Below are positions 11,641-23,570 of a stretch of DNA of 64,000 nt, one piece after another. The notes beneath the pieces were generated by a model. It was not told the DNA's origin and ran no database searches. It saw nothing but the letters and a program-made list of their open reading frames with translations. The translations under genes were made by a program, and so were the position numbers. The DNA is from Todiramphus chloris collaris (taxonomy: Eukaryota; Chordata; Aves; Coraciiformes; Alcedinidae): positions 61,962,031 through 62,026,030 of the forward strand of contig JANVCC010000018.1 in assembly GCA_025345505.1 (NCBI GenBank). The letters run 5' to 3'. Position 1 is the first letter of the stretch, and every line of letters starts with the position of its first letter.

Positions 11641-14600
11641 AGCACTACTACATCAGGCCTTTGAACAAACTAGCAAAACAAACCTCACCACTGTATCCGT
11701 TTCATGGGAATGTTTACACTGGACACAAGTGGGACCGGGCAACCAAAACAACAGCGTTTAAAGCAAATTATTCTTCTCAGTCCTGCTAGGAAAGCGTCTA
11801 TCAAAAAATTACTGTTTCTAGGACTTCTTGTAATCAGAGTTTATTCTCTGTTTATCTCCTGATTTCCCAAGTTTCTCTTTTAAAATTGATGGCAACCTTG
11901 GACTCATAGCTGTACCTTCTGTCCTTGCACAGCAGACACTCCTAAAGGGTCTGCAAGATTTGTAATTGCAAAAAGCCATGGACAACCAGATTGCTGCACC
12001 TGCATTGCATAGTGCAAGTGGTGGCTTCTTGTCACAGTGGCAAGAGTCTGATGCATCCAGTCAATTACCATGCTGGAATAAGTAACCCATTTCATGTGCT
12101 TTGCATTAAGCAAACCATGTCATATGGAAATAAAGGTCATCTGACAACATGGTGTGATTGCTTTAGAGTTCACAGTCCTGGGCCAAGAGCAGGAAGCCCC
12201 AAGGATACCAACAATGACCGTGAATCCTTGTGAGTTCCAGGCAAGCAATGGAGCCTGCAATAGTGCTGAGTAACATGGCTAAATCTTATTTAGAGCTGTA
12301 CACATATGTACTATTTCACATTTCTCCTACAACTATGTGGGAGATACATCTGCATTCAAAGAAATGGAGAAGGCCAGGTGCACATCAGTGAAATGTAATT
12401 TTTTTTTCATCAAATCTGTTTTCATACAATGTAGTTCTTTAGGCTGAGGTTATGGGAGCTATTTTTGGGCATCACTCCTGATTTATTTGATTCTTTCTCC
12501 CGCATCTTGTCCTTCACTATGCTACTACAGCTGTTTTTATGACCCATATGGCAAAACATGTCAAGGAACTGATCTGGGCAAGCAATAAAATTGTGTTATA
12601 CTTTTTTTTCTGGATTATTTTTCAGATTAGTTAATGTTCTCCTTTACCACTGTGCTACAAAAAGATTGTACTGCCACAGGAGAGGACAGACTGGAGTGGC
12701 AGTAGAGATGTAAGGGAAATGTGGAGAGAGTCCAAGTAGAGGTGGTTGGAACAGCATGGTATGTATCACAGTCTCAATTTACTGATTCAAAACATACTTT
12801 TCTAGACTGAACTGAAGACAGAATTATCTTTCTTAGCAACTCCCAATATATAAATATATTGAGAGTATGAAATGTCTGCTTTTCTCCAAAATGGCATCAC
12901 CTGGGTCCCCAGCATGAGATCTGTGGAGGTAGCTGTCACTTAATCTGCAAGCTAGGCTCTAACTAGATCTTTTTTTAAACAGACTGCTTCCCAAATTTTT
13001 TTTCAGAAACTCTTGATGGAATGTCAGTGTTAAGATTCTTTCGTTTGTGGTCAGATGATATGGTGCAGCAGTTTCTACCCTTTAGGCTAAGTCTCATTTG
13101 GAGGTTGCTATTCATGTCAATCAAGAGATCAGAATAGAAAATTGAAAGTACAATCTCTGTCACGGAAGTTTCCCTGACTGTACCCACACAGTCTCAAATC
13201 AGTCCTCAGGGCATTTTCCTCTCTTAGCTCCTGGCTTTTGGCCTCCTGTCTGACTGCACTGTATTGCATCCTTCCTCTGCCAGCACTGGCAAAGGGAGGT
13301 AGGATATCTCTCGCACTTCTCTCTCGCTTGCTGATGCTTCCCTTTGCTGCCCAGTGCTCAGCTCCTGGTCATTTCTGCTAACGGGTCTGGTAGTGCTTCT
13401 CTTGGCCATCCTGGCTTCCTCATGTGAATTGGTTTCCATTTCATGGCTCCATGTGGGATACTTGGCACCTGGAATACATATCCCTGCAGTTCCCTCCAAC
13501 CATGAAGGAGAGTACGAGTGCCTTGTTCAGCCTCTCTTGGCATTATGCACATTTTTTTGTTCAACGTGTTGGCTGTTGTTCCTCTTGTTCTGTGGTGCCT
13601 GGTCTGAAGGATTTAGCCCTCTCACCTGGGGCTATGACCATCACAGTAAGGGAAATCAATGAGCTCACAGTGTAGCAGTGACAAGGATGAGCATCTTTTT
13701 CCCTGTGTACGTATAGCTTTCTGGCAGATACCTTGCGAAATCAAAGTTGTGTCTCAGACTTGGAAGAACAAAAGGCTCCTGGAGAAGCTCATGAGTCAGA
13801 GAAGGATATAAGAGAGAAATTAGATATGAAGGGAAAACCTTGGTATCATACTGGGTAGAGCAACTCTTTGATTTTGTGTTATGCTTGAACAGCCTGCATG
13901 AGTGAAAACTGGTACAGCATGACACCAGTCTTTTCTAAGGTAAGAACGCTGGCCATCTAACAGATGATAAACTTTTTCCTATGAGTTCTTCATGGAACTG
14001 AAAAAATCCTCTAACATAATTTTAACCAGGATTATCTTTTTTCTTATAGCACAATTTTCAACTTGGTTTTTTTGTTAGCTTTGCACATAGATGTAAAACA
14101 AGTCCTTTTAAAGCAGTGCCTCAGTAGTACCAGAAGTTTTCTTATACCACTTAAAATGGGGAACGTTTTCTCATCCTACGTGGTCTTTGGTTTTCATTCC
14201 TTTCAATGTGATTTCTGCTTTGTTCCTTTTCTGTGTTAGGAGACGATAATGAGGTTCATGCACCTTCTGCTCTGGTGCTTGGAAATCTACCCTGGGTTTA
14301 GCTCAGCTGCAGCGAGCTAAGAGGTTTCCCCTTGCACGCCGCCAATTTTCAGTGCGCTCATATGTGGCTGACGCGGTAGGGGGCTAATCCCAACAGCAAA
14401 CATTATACTCTTTCCGTACTCACTTACACTTTGGAATCAAGGGTAAAAAGTTCTCTTTGAAGCCTCTTTTCTCTGAACGGTCTGGCAAGCTAACATGGAC
14501 TTCCCAGACTCTGGCCAGAATTCAAATGTGTTGCAGTGCAGCTCAGTGATTGTAACGATTGTCCCAGGCCCTCCCAGCACACCAGTCTTCCTGTGGCACA

Positions 14601-16637
14601 GGATCAGAAGGACACACTTCTTTTTCAAGAAGTAGGAAGCTGTTTATTTAAGCACAGCTGCAGCCAGCATTCTTGAGAGAAGTTTACCCGCAGAGAGTTT
14701 GCCTCTTTTTATCTGTCCACTACCTCCAATGCCTTATGTTGCAGTGCATACAATCAAGTAGACAGAAAATAAGTGATTTAGTGAAATTATTTCTGATCAC
14801 TAGACGTAGGTTGAGCTGGCAAGTCTGACCAATCTGAATAATGTTCAAAAGCTCATGCCCTTTTCCATTTCAATGACAATAGAGACACGTTCAGTGCTCA
14901 ATCTGGAAACAAATGTTGCCCATATTTGGATCTCAGTAGGAGCTGTACATGTGGAATTTGGCCCAAAAAGTCGTGTTGCAAGATGCTGTTTACCCTTGCC
15001 CTGCTCCAAATCTTGATTCTTGCTATTTGTAGCCAAATAACAGCTGACTGCGACAGAGACTGTATTAAAGTAACTATCTGCCTGAAAACAGATTCTTGCT
15101 GCAGATGTGCACGTAGATGGAACAGAATAATTCTACTGATCTCTTGGGAGTTACTGGGCTGGCACAAACCCCACATCTGTTGTGTATCACCCTGGATGGG
15201 CATTTTTATACCAAATCCTTTTTACCAGTTTCTTGAATTCATACACAAGTCTTCCTTCTAGCTATGATTCGAAAGAAGAGAGACAATATTTTCAATGTTA
15301 CATATTTGCAACTATTTCCTATATTGGCCTGATTTTTTTTTTGAACAACAGCAAATTTTCAGACTAAGAAAACTGGATGATGCTCTATGCACTCAGTTTC
15401 AATTCTTTGAAATGGAGAACATAAAAAGGATCATGTGCAGGTATCTGGGGAGGAATGTCCTTTCCTCCTCACATGCAGCAAGGGGGAACCTTCCAATGAG
15501 ACTAATTCAGAAGTGGACCTAAAGTTCTTCAGCGTACACATATTTTTAGCTATGAACATTGCTCATTTAGGTTTCTTCGATACTCCCAGGTAAATGCATA
15601 GTGGAGACTAAATTTCCTATTGAGAGTGGAGTTGGGTGACTAGGACATAGGGCTAAAAACTAAAATGCAAAGGAATGAATACTCTCAGTAGAAAAAATGA
15701 CTTACGTATGTGGCTTCCACCTCCTCTGGGTGAGCAGGATCCTTGGACAGGAGGCAGCCCCACTTTGCAAGAACATGAAGGGGAGATGGAATGTTGTGAT
15801 TTACTTCTGAACTTTTTCTTCCACCAAATCTACTTTATGAATTTGACTTGAATTTTTAAGGAGCTTGGAATGAAGTGGACTTCATTCATAGGTGAACTTC
15901 TTAGTAAGCAGGTAATTCTTGATTCTTCTCTCTCCATGCTGCATCTACAGCTGAGCCTTTGACGCAAAATGAAATCCTTGAGAGCAGAGTGTTCTTCCCT
16001 TCCTCTATTAGAGCCACAGGAGGCCACGGGATATCAAGGATAACAGCTCTATGTTTACGCAAGCTTAAAAGTGGTGTCTTTGCTCCCCCACATGACTTAC
16101 ATGTCCTGGACTTCACAAATATTCTACGTTACATTACTGCAGCATTTGTCCACGCATTTATCTTGTTGATCTGTTACTTGTCTTTGCTCTGTCATGTTTT
16201 TCCACACAGGAAGCTCTTTATGGCAACTTGCTCATGGTACAATACTCTCTAGAGCTGCTGTATGAACACGATTCGGAAAATTTACCTGAGAGCTGCTGGT
16301 GGACTGTGATCCATTCAAGTCCATTTTGATCACTTAAAGCCACTCCAGCATTGCTGAAGGGTTATTAGGGGTGATCAAATGCAGAAGTACATTTCCCCAC
16401 TTTTCTGTATAGTCACTCATGGCACACTTAGCAAAGTTAATGTAAACAAATGATTGTGAAACACTCAGCAGTCACTGTGCAGTATGTAGCCCTTGCCTTA
16501 ACAATACCTGAGCGTTAATGTTAGAGCTCTCAGACACACTCCTGGCCTCCCAAACTCTGGAAAAGGAAAAAAGCATAAAGAGGCTATTCCTGTGTAGGAG
16601 GACATAGTGACATAGTAATTTTTTTACATGTTCAGAG
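11641..16637. other. Non-coding unique DNA
   Basis: About 5 kb with no recognised repeat or gene. Small open frames are scattered and unsupported. One at 14983-15261 has a signal-peptide-like start followed by a Cys-rich stretch and is reported separately. Positions 14290-14420 are slightly CpG-enriched. A short hairpin of two 8-bp arms around AA sits near 12845. Confidence 0.55.
14983..15261 (+). CDS. Doubtful small Cys-rich secreted-peptide-like ORF
   Basis: A 92-codon frame whose first 20 or so residues (MLFTLALLQILILAICSQI...) are hydrophobic like a signal peptide, with a plausible cleavage after ...ITA. A Cys-rich segment follows, spaced C-x3-C-x5-C-x5-CC-x-C, then a tail without pattern. 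The ATG has A at -3. An upstream in-frame ATG at 14926 would add 19 residues and bury the hydrophobic segment. The cysteine spacing does not match avian beta-defensins. There is no promoter, splice or family support, so chance is the more likely explanation. Confidence 0.12.
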   Translation: MLFTLALLQILILAICSQITADCDRDCIKVTICLKTDSCCRCARRWNRIILLISWELLGWHKPHICCVSPWMGIFIPNPFYQFLEFIHKSSF

Positions 16638-16829
16638 AATCATAGAATTGTAGAATGGTTTGGGCTGGAAGGGACCTCTAAAGGTCATCTAGTTTGACCC
16701 TCCTGCAGTGAGCAGGGACATCATCAACTAGATCAGGTTACTCAGAGCCTCATTGAGCCTCACCTTGAATATCTCCAGGGATGGGGCCTCAACTGCCTCC
16801 CTGGTCAACCTGTTCCAGTGTTCCACCAC
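16638..16829 (-). mobile_element. CR1 LINE 3' fragment
   Basis: The left edge carries the reverse complement of the CR1 terminal repeat (AATCATAGAATTGTAGAATG), followed by the familiar CR1 3' region (GGCTGGAAGGGACCTCTAAA onward) and the segment encoding the last part of ORF2, ending near CTGTTCCAGTGTTCCACCAC. About 190 bp remain, 5'-truncated as is usual for CR1. Several differences from younger copies suggest an inactive, moderately old fragment. A 7-bp-arm inverted repeat (16823-16837) lies at the truncation point. Confidence 0.9.
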
Positions 16830-16837
16830 AGTGGTGG

Positions 16838-17330
16838 TTGGACATGTTACATGTTAGATTTCAGATGCATTGCACGAATGGGAGCAAGAACTTCCCTGTT
16901 CTTGAAAGCCCTACTCTATAGGGTTTAGACACCCTTCCTGTGCAACTGCCTTTTCAGCTTGCTTGACTACTTACCAAGGTCTTTATTTTTTCTTCCAGAG
17001 AAAGTAGGGAGGAGGGGACTTTTTCCCTAGACCCCTTGTTCTCTCTGTTTTGCTTTGAATGTTGCGGTGTGTTTGGTTCCCCCCTCCCAATGTGCTTGGA
17101 TAACCAAAAAGAAAGAGAAGTCCTTTTTTTTTTCATCCCTTTTCCCTGAGGAGACAGAGAGAGAGGGGGAAAAAAAGAGAAAGATTAAGATGTAAGCTGG
17201 CTAGATAAGCCTGGAACTGGGTTTATTACTACTGCTGAATGAGAGTACAAGGATATAAAGGCAAACCTGCTTTACTGGAGCTGGAGCGAGGTTGGTGGGA
17301 GACCTATGCTGATTGTGTGCCACTCCAAGA
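16838..17330. other. Non-coding stretch, purine/pyrimidine-rich
   Basis: Unique DNA with CT-rich and AG-rich tracts around 16980-17180, including GAGAGAGGGGGAAAAAAAGA. No gene or repeat family seen. Confidence 0.5.
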
Positions 17331-17650
17331 AGGGATGTTTCATTAATTACACATTAACTATGTGCACTGAGGAGGAGGCAGAGGATAAAAAATGCAGATG
17401 TTTCTGCTGCCCGACAGAATGAAAACCACTCTTGATCCTGTCAAAAGAACATTTTGAATCAAAGAGCTCCACAGAAGTGGAAGAATGAGTTTTGTGGCTG
17501 AGTGCAATGGTGCGGCCTTTTAATCATTAAACCCTTTTATAGCGGTAAAATGAACATCCATTGTCATGGCCACTCCAATGGGGCCATCGGAGCTGGTGAA
17601 AAGGGAATGCTTTACGAAGGGCACTAAAACAGGACACAACCAGCCCCGCT
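17330..17650. promoter_or_regulatory. Candidate conserved non-coding element
   Basis: Contains CATTAATTACACATTAAC, CTTTTAATCATTAAACCC and a compact GC-mixed part (CCATTGTCATGGCCACTCC) without simple repeats. This mix of paired homeodomain words and non-repetitive sequence is typical of vertebrate enhancers. Conservation cannot be seen from this window. Confidence 0.35.
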
Positions 17651-20600
17651 GCTGGATTTCTAAAGGTAACAACAGCAGTGCATGACAAAGAAAGAAAAGA
17701 CTGCCCAGGTTGGTTTGCCTAAATTACTTTCCTCCCCAAGCCCTCCTTACAAGCTAAACATGCACCAGATATAATGAGCATTAGGACTTCACAGGCTGGC
17801 AGTTCCCCTCCTTTGTTTCCTCAGAGTTTTACTGTCTTGGTTTAATTTTTTCTGTTCTTTAAGTGAAGGCAACTTAGGAAAACGGATTGAAATGTTGTTT
17901 TATTCTTAATCACTATCTACAGTTGTAGTAAAGCCATTAGCATTGTGAGAGGAATGATTCTCTCTTCTTGTATCCACACAACCCCCACCTCCCCAAGTAT
18001 GCAGGGTGCAGGGACAGCATCGCTTTAAGACTGTTTTTCAAATAAAACATCTTCAAGCCATTTTTAGAAAGCAGACTTAATTTTAATTTGTTAGGCCATG
18101 ACCCTGGAGTTTTAATTATATCCCTTTCTTGCTTCTTTCTACTCCTTGCCTTTAATTTCTCAGTAGAAATGATTCAATAAACTATTTCTCACATCAGTCT
18201 AGGAAGAATTGAAAGATTTATTTCCCAAAGTTCATATAAACCTTGGAAAACCATATTGTCAGGCTTTTTGGAGCAGAACTTGTCAGAGAAAAGTAACCTC
18301 ATTTCATGGGGAGTTTCATATCTAGGTTTTGTTCCAATAGGAAACAAAAGGGAATCAAATCCCACCTCCTAGGTAATCTGTTTGATGGACACTCTGGTAC
18401 CATGAATCTTGACATTCTGGACTGTGAAAGAAGCCAGAGGAAGATGAAAGCTAAAGATAGCAAAGTTTTCTGGCTCCCAGCCAGTCATCCAAATGAGCTG
18501 CCGAGGGTCTGAGTGCTTTGGGAGCTTTGGCTTTGGAGGAAGCAGAAGATCAACTTGTCAGAGACTTTTATACCATCGGCAATTTTCTGAATTTGAATGC
18601 TGAACTCTGAAAAAATTGAAAAAATGGCAATGCAGCTGAAACAGCAGAATGGGATGAAAAATATTTTGGTGGACTATTTTAGACCTATTCTTTATGAATA
18701 ATTTCCAGGGTAGAAATAATGTTGAGATTTTTATAGTTTCTGTAGCATTTGGAATGCAAATGTATTTCAAACACCGTGTATATTAATACTTACATCAAAT
18801 ATAAATATAAGTGAATAACAAGATTTCTCAGTAATCCTGGAGACTCTTTGTGTACTAACTGTACTGTTTTGCTATGAATGATATTTTATTTTTAATTAAA
18901 GAAAGATGGAAAAAACACCATTCTTATAATGCTTGGTTACTATAAATAATACAATCTGAGCCATGTGCTTCTTATGTAAAGGGCAGAAGCCCGGAGATTG
19001 TCATCAGGAATGTTCCTATGAATATAAGAGCTTTCTGGATCATCATCTATGAGGAGGTTTGATGGCATCATTCCCTGGGAATATTGCTGCAGGAGTTGTC
19101 TAGAGACAGCTCTGGAGGGGTCTCAAGTGTGCAGACAAGTGCTTCTTTGCAGATTTGTCTCATCCTTTCTATCAACTAAAAATTTTCTCAAAGCCACATT
19201 TTCATTTTTGGAGGGACTCAGATGGTATACCTTGATTGTTTAATTAACTCCGGAAGTGGCCGTGTGACTGGCTCAGTGCTGTGCTACAGAGAAACTGCAA
19301 CCCCCTGCATAAGGAAGTAGCAAGCAAAGAAACCACTTGGTACACAAGTAGGAAAGAAAATAAGTGCTATAAAAATGCTTCTTCCCTGGCAGCAATCCAA
19401 AGGGATTGACAGACAATTCTGGGTGCAGTTCTGAGAGGCAGTGAGAATCCAGCTGAAAACGGGCTGGCCACGATGGCAGGGTGATAACTGAACTGATGGG
19501 AGGAATGACTTGCAGGAAGCATTAAAAAGAACTATTTAGAGACTTTTCTTTAGAATGACAGGTAACTCAAATGTTCAGAAGAGTGCTCTCTGTGCCCTAG
19601 TATGTTTGGCTAATTATACAGTTCAGGGAAGGGCTTGGACAGCTAAGGTCACTGATAAAAATTGATTCAGGATCAAACATGACTAAGAGATGATAATGAG
19701 ACAGGAGAAGATGATGCCAAGCCCAGTTCCTATTTAAAATACTAAAGGCACATCTGGACAACTTCTACTCTTGCACTACCTACAAAGGTAAAGATACTAT
19801 AGTGGACTGAGCATAATAAACTCCAGCCTCTGACATGGGCTTCATAAGGACAGAGTGCTAAGCAGCAACAGCTCAGGCTATGTACCCTGAATTTCTGCAC
19901 TGATGTTGTTCTAGAATCATACTTATAAAAGGCTTATCAGATTAAAGTATTTCCAGCTTTTATTGGTTTCCAATGGTAAAGTCAGAGTGTTGCAGTTGTT
20001 AGCTTCCTGGTTTGCTTTCCTTCTGCTATCTGTAAGCTTTTAGCTGCATTTTCAGAACTATGTTTAAAATTAAAACAGCAGGTTCCTATTATTTTAGCAT
20101 TAGTAGTTCCTTGCTACAGAGATTTCTGGGGCATATCAAGATGGAAAGAGAGACAACACAAGCATGGTCTAAATGAAATTAATTCAGAGACATTACTGTG
20201 TGATGTGGAGAGGAAGGATGCTTTCCTTATTGTGACTGAGCTACTATCGCTACCTTTGCTGAATCACACTAAACTAGCCTTCTGCAGCTACTTAAAAAGC
20301 AGCAATGCACCAATGCTTTATTTTGGCTGTGGCCCATCTACCAAACAGACTAGTGCTTTCAGTCTCCTTCATCCCTGACATCTCCTTGGTCAGATCACAG
20401 AACACCTGAGGCCAGTGGTGGATGCACAGAGAGGTAGATTTCCTTGGTTGAAAAGAAACAACACGTCTCTGTATAACTGTTCCTGGCACCAAAATAAGAG
20501 GCTTCTTACAAAAAGTCATGCCAGTCTGTGATCCTCCCTCTCCTTTCTCCTATAAACAAAGTTATTAACAGCATTGACATGCCAGTTGTGATCTGTGGAT

Positions 20601-21612
20601 GCAATCCCTCAGATCTTCCCTGCTGCCCTAAATAAGGGCTGAGCTCAGCTCTGACAGAGCTGGGACATCCCAGACAGTGAGCAGAAGTCTGAGAAGCTGG
20701 ACCAGACTCTACAGCAATGCTCTGAATCCTCATCCAGACCAAGCTCTGCAGGGGAACAAACACAGCTTCTTTCAACTCAGAAGGGAGGAGGTGAGAGTTC
20801 ACAAAAAGAGTAAAACACATTATGTAATACTTTTACTATTCCTTCCCGAAATTTATATTCAGATGTATTCTCAGTTCCCTGTTCAAGCTATCCCTGAATT
20901 TAACTACTCAATGTCCATCAATTATACTTATTTCTGACAAGGAATACATATAAATCTTTTCATATAGTTTTAGTTGGTTCTTGTTGAAATAAGAAGCACA
21001 TAAAGACTTTTTTTTTTATTTTATTTTTGATTTTGCAATTGCTTTATATTAAAATATCCTACCCTGAAAATTACTGAGGATGTGTGTGCTGCTTAAATTT
21101 GTGAGAAATGAAGCGTCTTAAATTCCTCTGGTTTATACAAAAACTGTGTGTCTCTCTCCGGACTCTAGTCTATACAAGATGAAACCACATGTTCCCACAT
21201 GCCCATAAAAGTGAAATTATACTGCAGTTTTAAATTAAATAATTACAAAATAAAGTAAAACAGAAGGAAACAAGGCAAAGAACTACATAACAAGTGAATC
21301 TTATTCTGCATTCAGAATCCTAAAAGCATTTCCAACAAGATATACTTGGTGCTCAGCATAGGTTTCAGTACAGCACCTTGATTTTCAGAAGTGTTATGCT
21401 TTGAAATTTGTGTATCTTGGTTTGGTCACCTAACCAACAGAAGGCACTGCCAGCTCCTGCTGGCTTTGAAAAACATCCTCCCAAGGCTTTGTTAGAGATG
21501 CAACAAGTGAGGGTGTTGAGAAAGTCACTTGTTTGTAAACAAAGCATTTTACAATGCCTTGTGAGACATTTTAAGTGAGCTATGTCGCATAAAGCTCCTC
21601 AGGGATCTGTCT
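17651..21612. other. Non-coding unique DNA
   Basis: About 4 kb of mixed composition with no recognised LINE, LTR or exon. AT-rich patches occur around 18050-18250 and 18780-18960. All open frames are 104 codons or fewer and show no domains. Confidence 0.55.
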
Positions 21613-21640
21613 CAGCAGCAACAGCAGCAGCAGCAGCAGC
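21613..21640. repeat. (CAG)n microsatellite
   Basis: Nine consecutive CAG/CAA triplets, with one CAA interruption. It does not lie in a supported open reading frame, so it is treated as a simple repeat and not a polyglutamine tract. Confidence 0.9.
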
Positions 21641-21799
21641 ACACAGAACAAAGTCACTTCTTCTGCTGCACTTTATTCTGTTGTCATGTTAAAAGCAATG
21701 AATTTATTTCCCCCTCTCAGCCCTCCTTCCACTACTGCAGCCCTGCAGTAAATCAAAAAAGTAAACTCTCATTCTCATTGTGCAGGGCTTACTTCCAGG

Positions 21800-22260
21800 C
21801 CTCTACAGTTTCCACAGTAACTAATTAGAAATTTGCATCTCTAAGAGAGAATTATTTAATACTGATGTAAGCCCTTTTATTCTTTGGAGCTTGGCCTTTT
21901 GCTACTCAACTTCTGGTAGATGTTGGGCCTTAAGGTCATACTGTACAAACTCTGAATGTAGGTGGCCCTAGTCTTGCTTTTTTTATTTCAGATGATTCAT
22001 ATCCTGTGAAGAAAGTGTCTTGCCAGGTTTTTGTTGACTGGCATAGATCTGAAAGGCAGAACCCAATTCATTTAGTAGCCATTTGTTTTAAACTGTAACA
22101 TCTTCCCCATTCCTCATTAGCTAACTCTTGTGTAATTGAGTCATGCATTTTTAGCCTTGTTAAACCAGTGGAGTTAGGTCACACTGATGCACCTTTCCCA
22201 TTAGTTCCATTTGCTGCCCCTGGCTTTCTGCATTTAAGCAGGCCTTTTATTCTGCATGGC
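21800..22260. promoter_or_regulatory. Candidate conserved non-coding block
   Basis: Includes AACTAATTAGAAATTTGCAT (a homeodomain core next to a POU-like ATTTGCAT) and later GTGTAATTGAGTCATGCATT and CTGCATTTAAGCAGG. Unique, AT-rich, with no repeat. An enhancer role is inferred from motif density only. Confidence 0.33.
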
Positions 22261-22792
22261 AGGAAAGAAAGCCTCGGATACTCCGAGCACACAGGCATGT
22301 GTTTTATAGCTCAGCCATAGGTACTGTAAATCCAAGATACACTCCCACAGTCTCAGGAAAGAAATAAATACTGAAAGAGGAGGAAGTGGAGGCTGCAAAC
22401 TGAACAAAAGCCTTCCTTCATGCTCATGCTAGAAAATGGCTTGGAACAGTTTTTGTTCCAAACCAACAAGTGCCCCTCACACAGCTGTGCTACCTCAAGC
22501 TTCATCTGACTCAGACAGGCTTTGCAGCAGGCTGGCAGTCAGTTTGCCAGCTCAGACCCACCAATTTTTCAGCTATTACGCTTTTCTACAAATGATCTGT
22601 CAAGAAGGAAGCACAGCCATCACCATCCCTTTCTGCCATCACCATGGAACTTGCCTGTCCCATCGTGCCCAAGCTTTATACTGCTGTACCTGAAAGGACT
22701 ACAGTAAGGCTTGGTTTATAACCTTGTAATTTTATAATCTTACAATCTAATATTGTATATATTAGATTTTAAAAGTACATATATAACCTAGT

Positions 22793-22835
22793 CATATGTG
22801 TGTATATATATATACATACACATACATATACATGT
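22793..22835. repeat. TG/TA/CA alternating microsatellite
   Basis: Alternating purine-pyrimidine run of TGTG, TATATA and CATACA units. A simple repeat, likely length-polymorphic. Confidence 0.9.
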
Positions 22836-23394
22836 AAAAAATTATAAAAGCTTATAATGGAAGAGGAACAGGTATTCTAGTTTCTTTCCCCTTACAATTA
22901 TTTCCAAAGAAGTCATCATAACTGAAGAGGAATGACTGCATCAACCAAAAACTTCCTGATTCTAGAGCTGCAAATAATCCATTATTGTAACAATGTAATA
23001 TTAATTAATAGAGATTGAAATAAATGTAATGTCAAGAGCATATCCATAATGATGTAATAGTGGATGTGTTTAAGAGACATGAGGGTTCTGCACTTGTGTA
23101 AATGAATCACAAATACAATTTTTTTATTCTTTTTCTTTTTTTCAAAGTAACCCTGAAATTAGAAAGAAACCTCCAACATGGCATGCGCATCATGATCCAA
23201 GCACTGAGAAAGGCAGCCCAAAAACCAAATTACTGACATCCTGGGTAAGACTCCAAATCTGTGTAGGTCAGTATACAGCTCCAAGAGTCCCCAAGAGATG
23301 ATGTATAAAGAAGGATCAAAGAGCAGAAATGCAATGCTCTTTCAGAGTGCAGTTCTGTGCTGCTGTAGGAGATTCTTAACAGAAGTGACTTTCT

Positions 23395-23570
23395 TATGTT
23401 TCGTGGTAGAACAGTGGAATAACCTTTGATGGCTTCTTCTTCCATGAGTTTGCTTAGCTGCTTTCTGAACTCGAGTAAAATCTTGGCACCCACACCATCC
23501 TGTAGCAGGGAGTTCCACAGTCTAAATGCATATTGAAGAAGTCTTTTGAAGATCTTTTCCTATGGAAAGT
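23395..23570 (-). mobile_element. Ancient CR1/L3-like LINE remnant
   Basis: In the + direction the segment reads like the reverse complement of the old amniote CR1 ORF2 end: CCATGAGTTTGCTTAGCTGC, then TTTCTGAACTCGAGTAAAAT, CTTGGCACCCACACCATCCT and GCAGGGAGTTCCACAG, followed by a degenerate GAAGAAGT...TTTTCCT stretch. On the - strand the frame gives EFRKQLSKLMEEEAIKGYS-like sequence. It is far more diverged than the other CR1 copies and has no recognisable 3' terminal repeats. Recognition rests on recalled family phrasing, so the boundaries are approximate. Confidence 0.6.
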
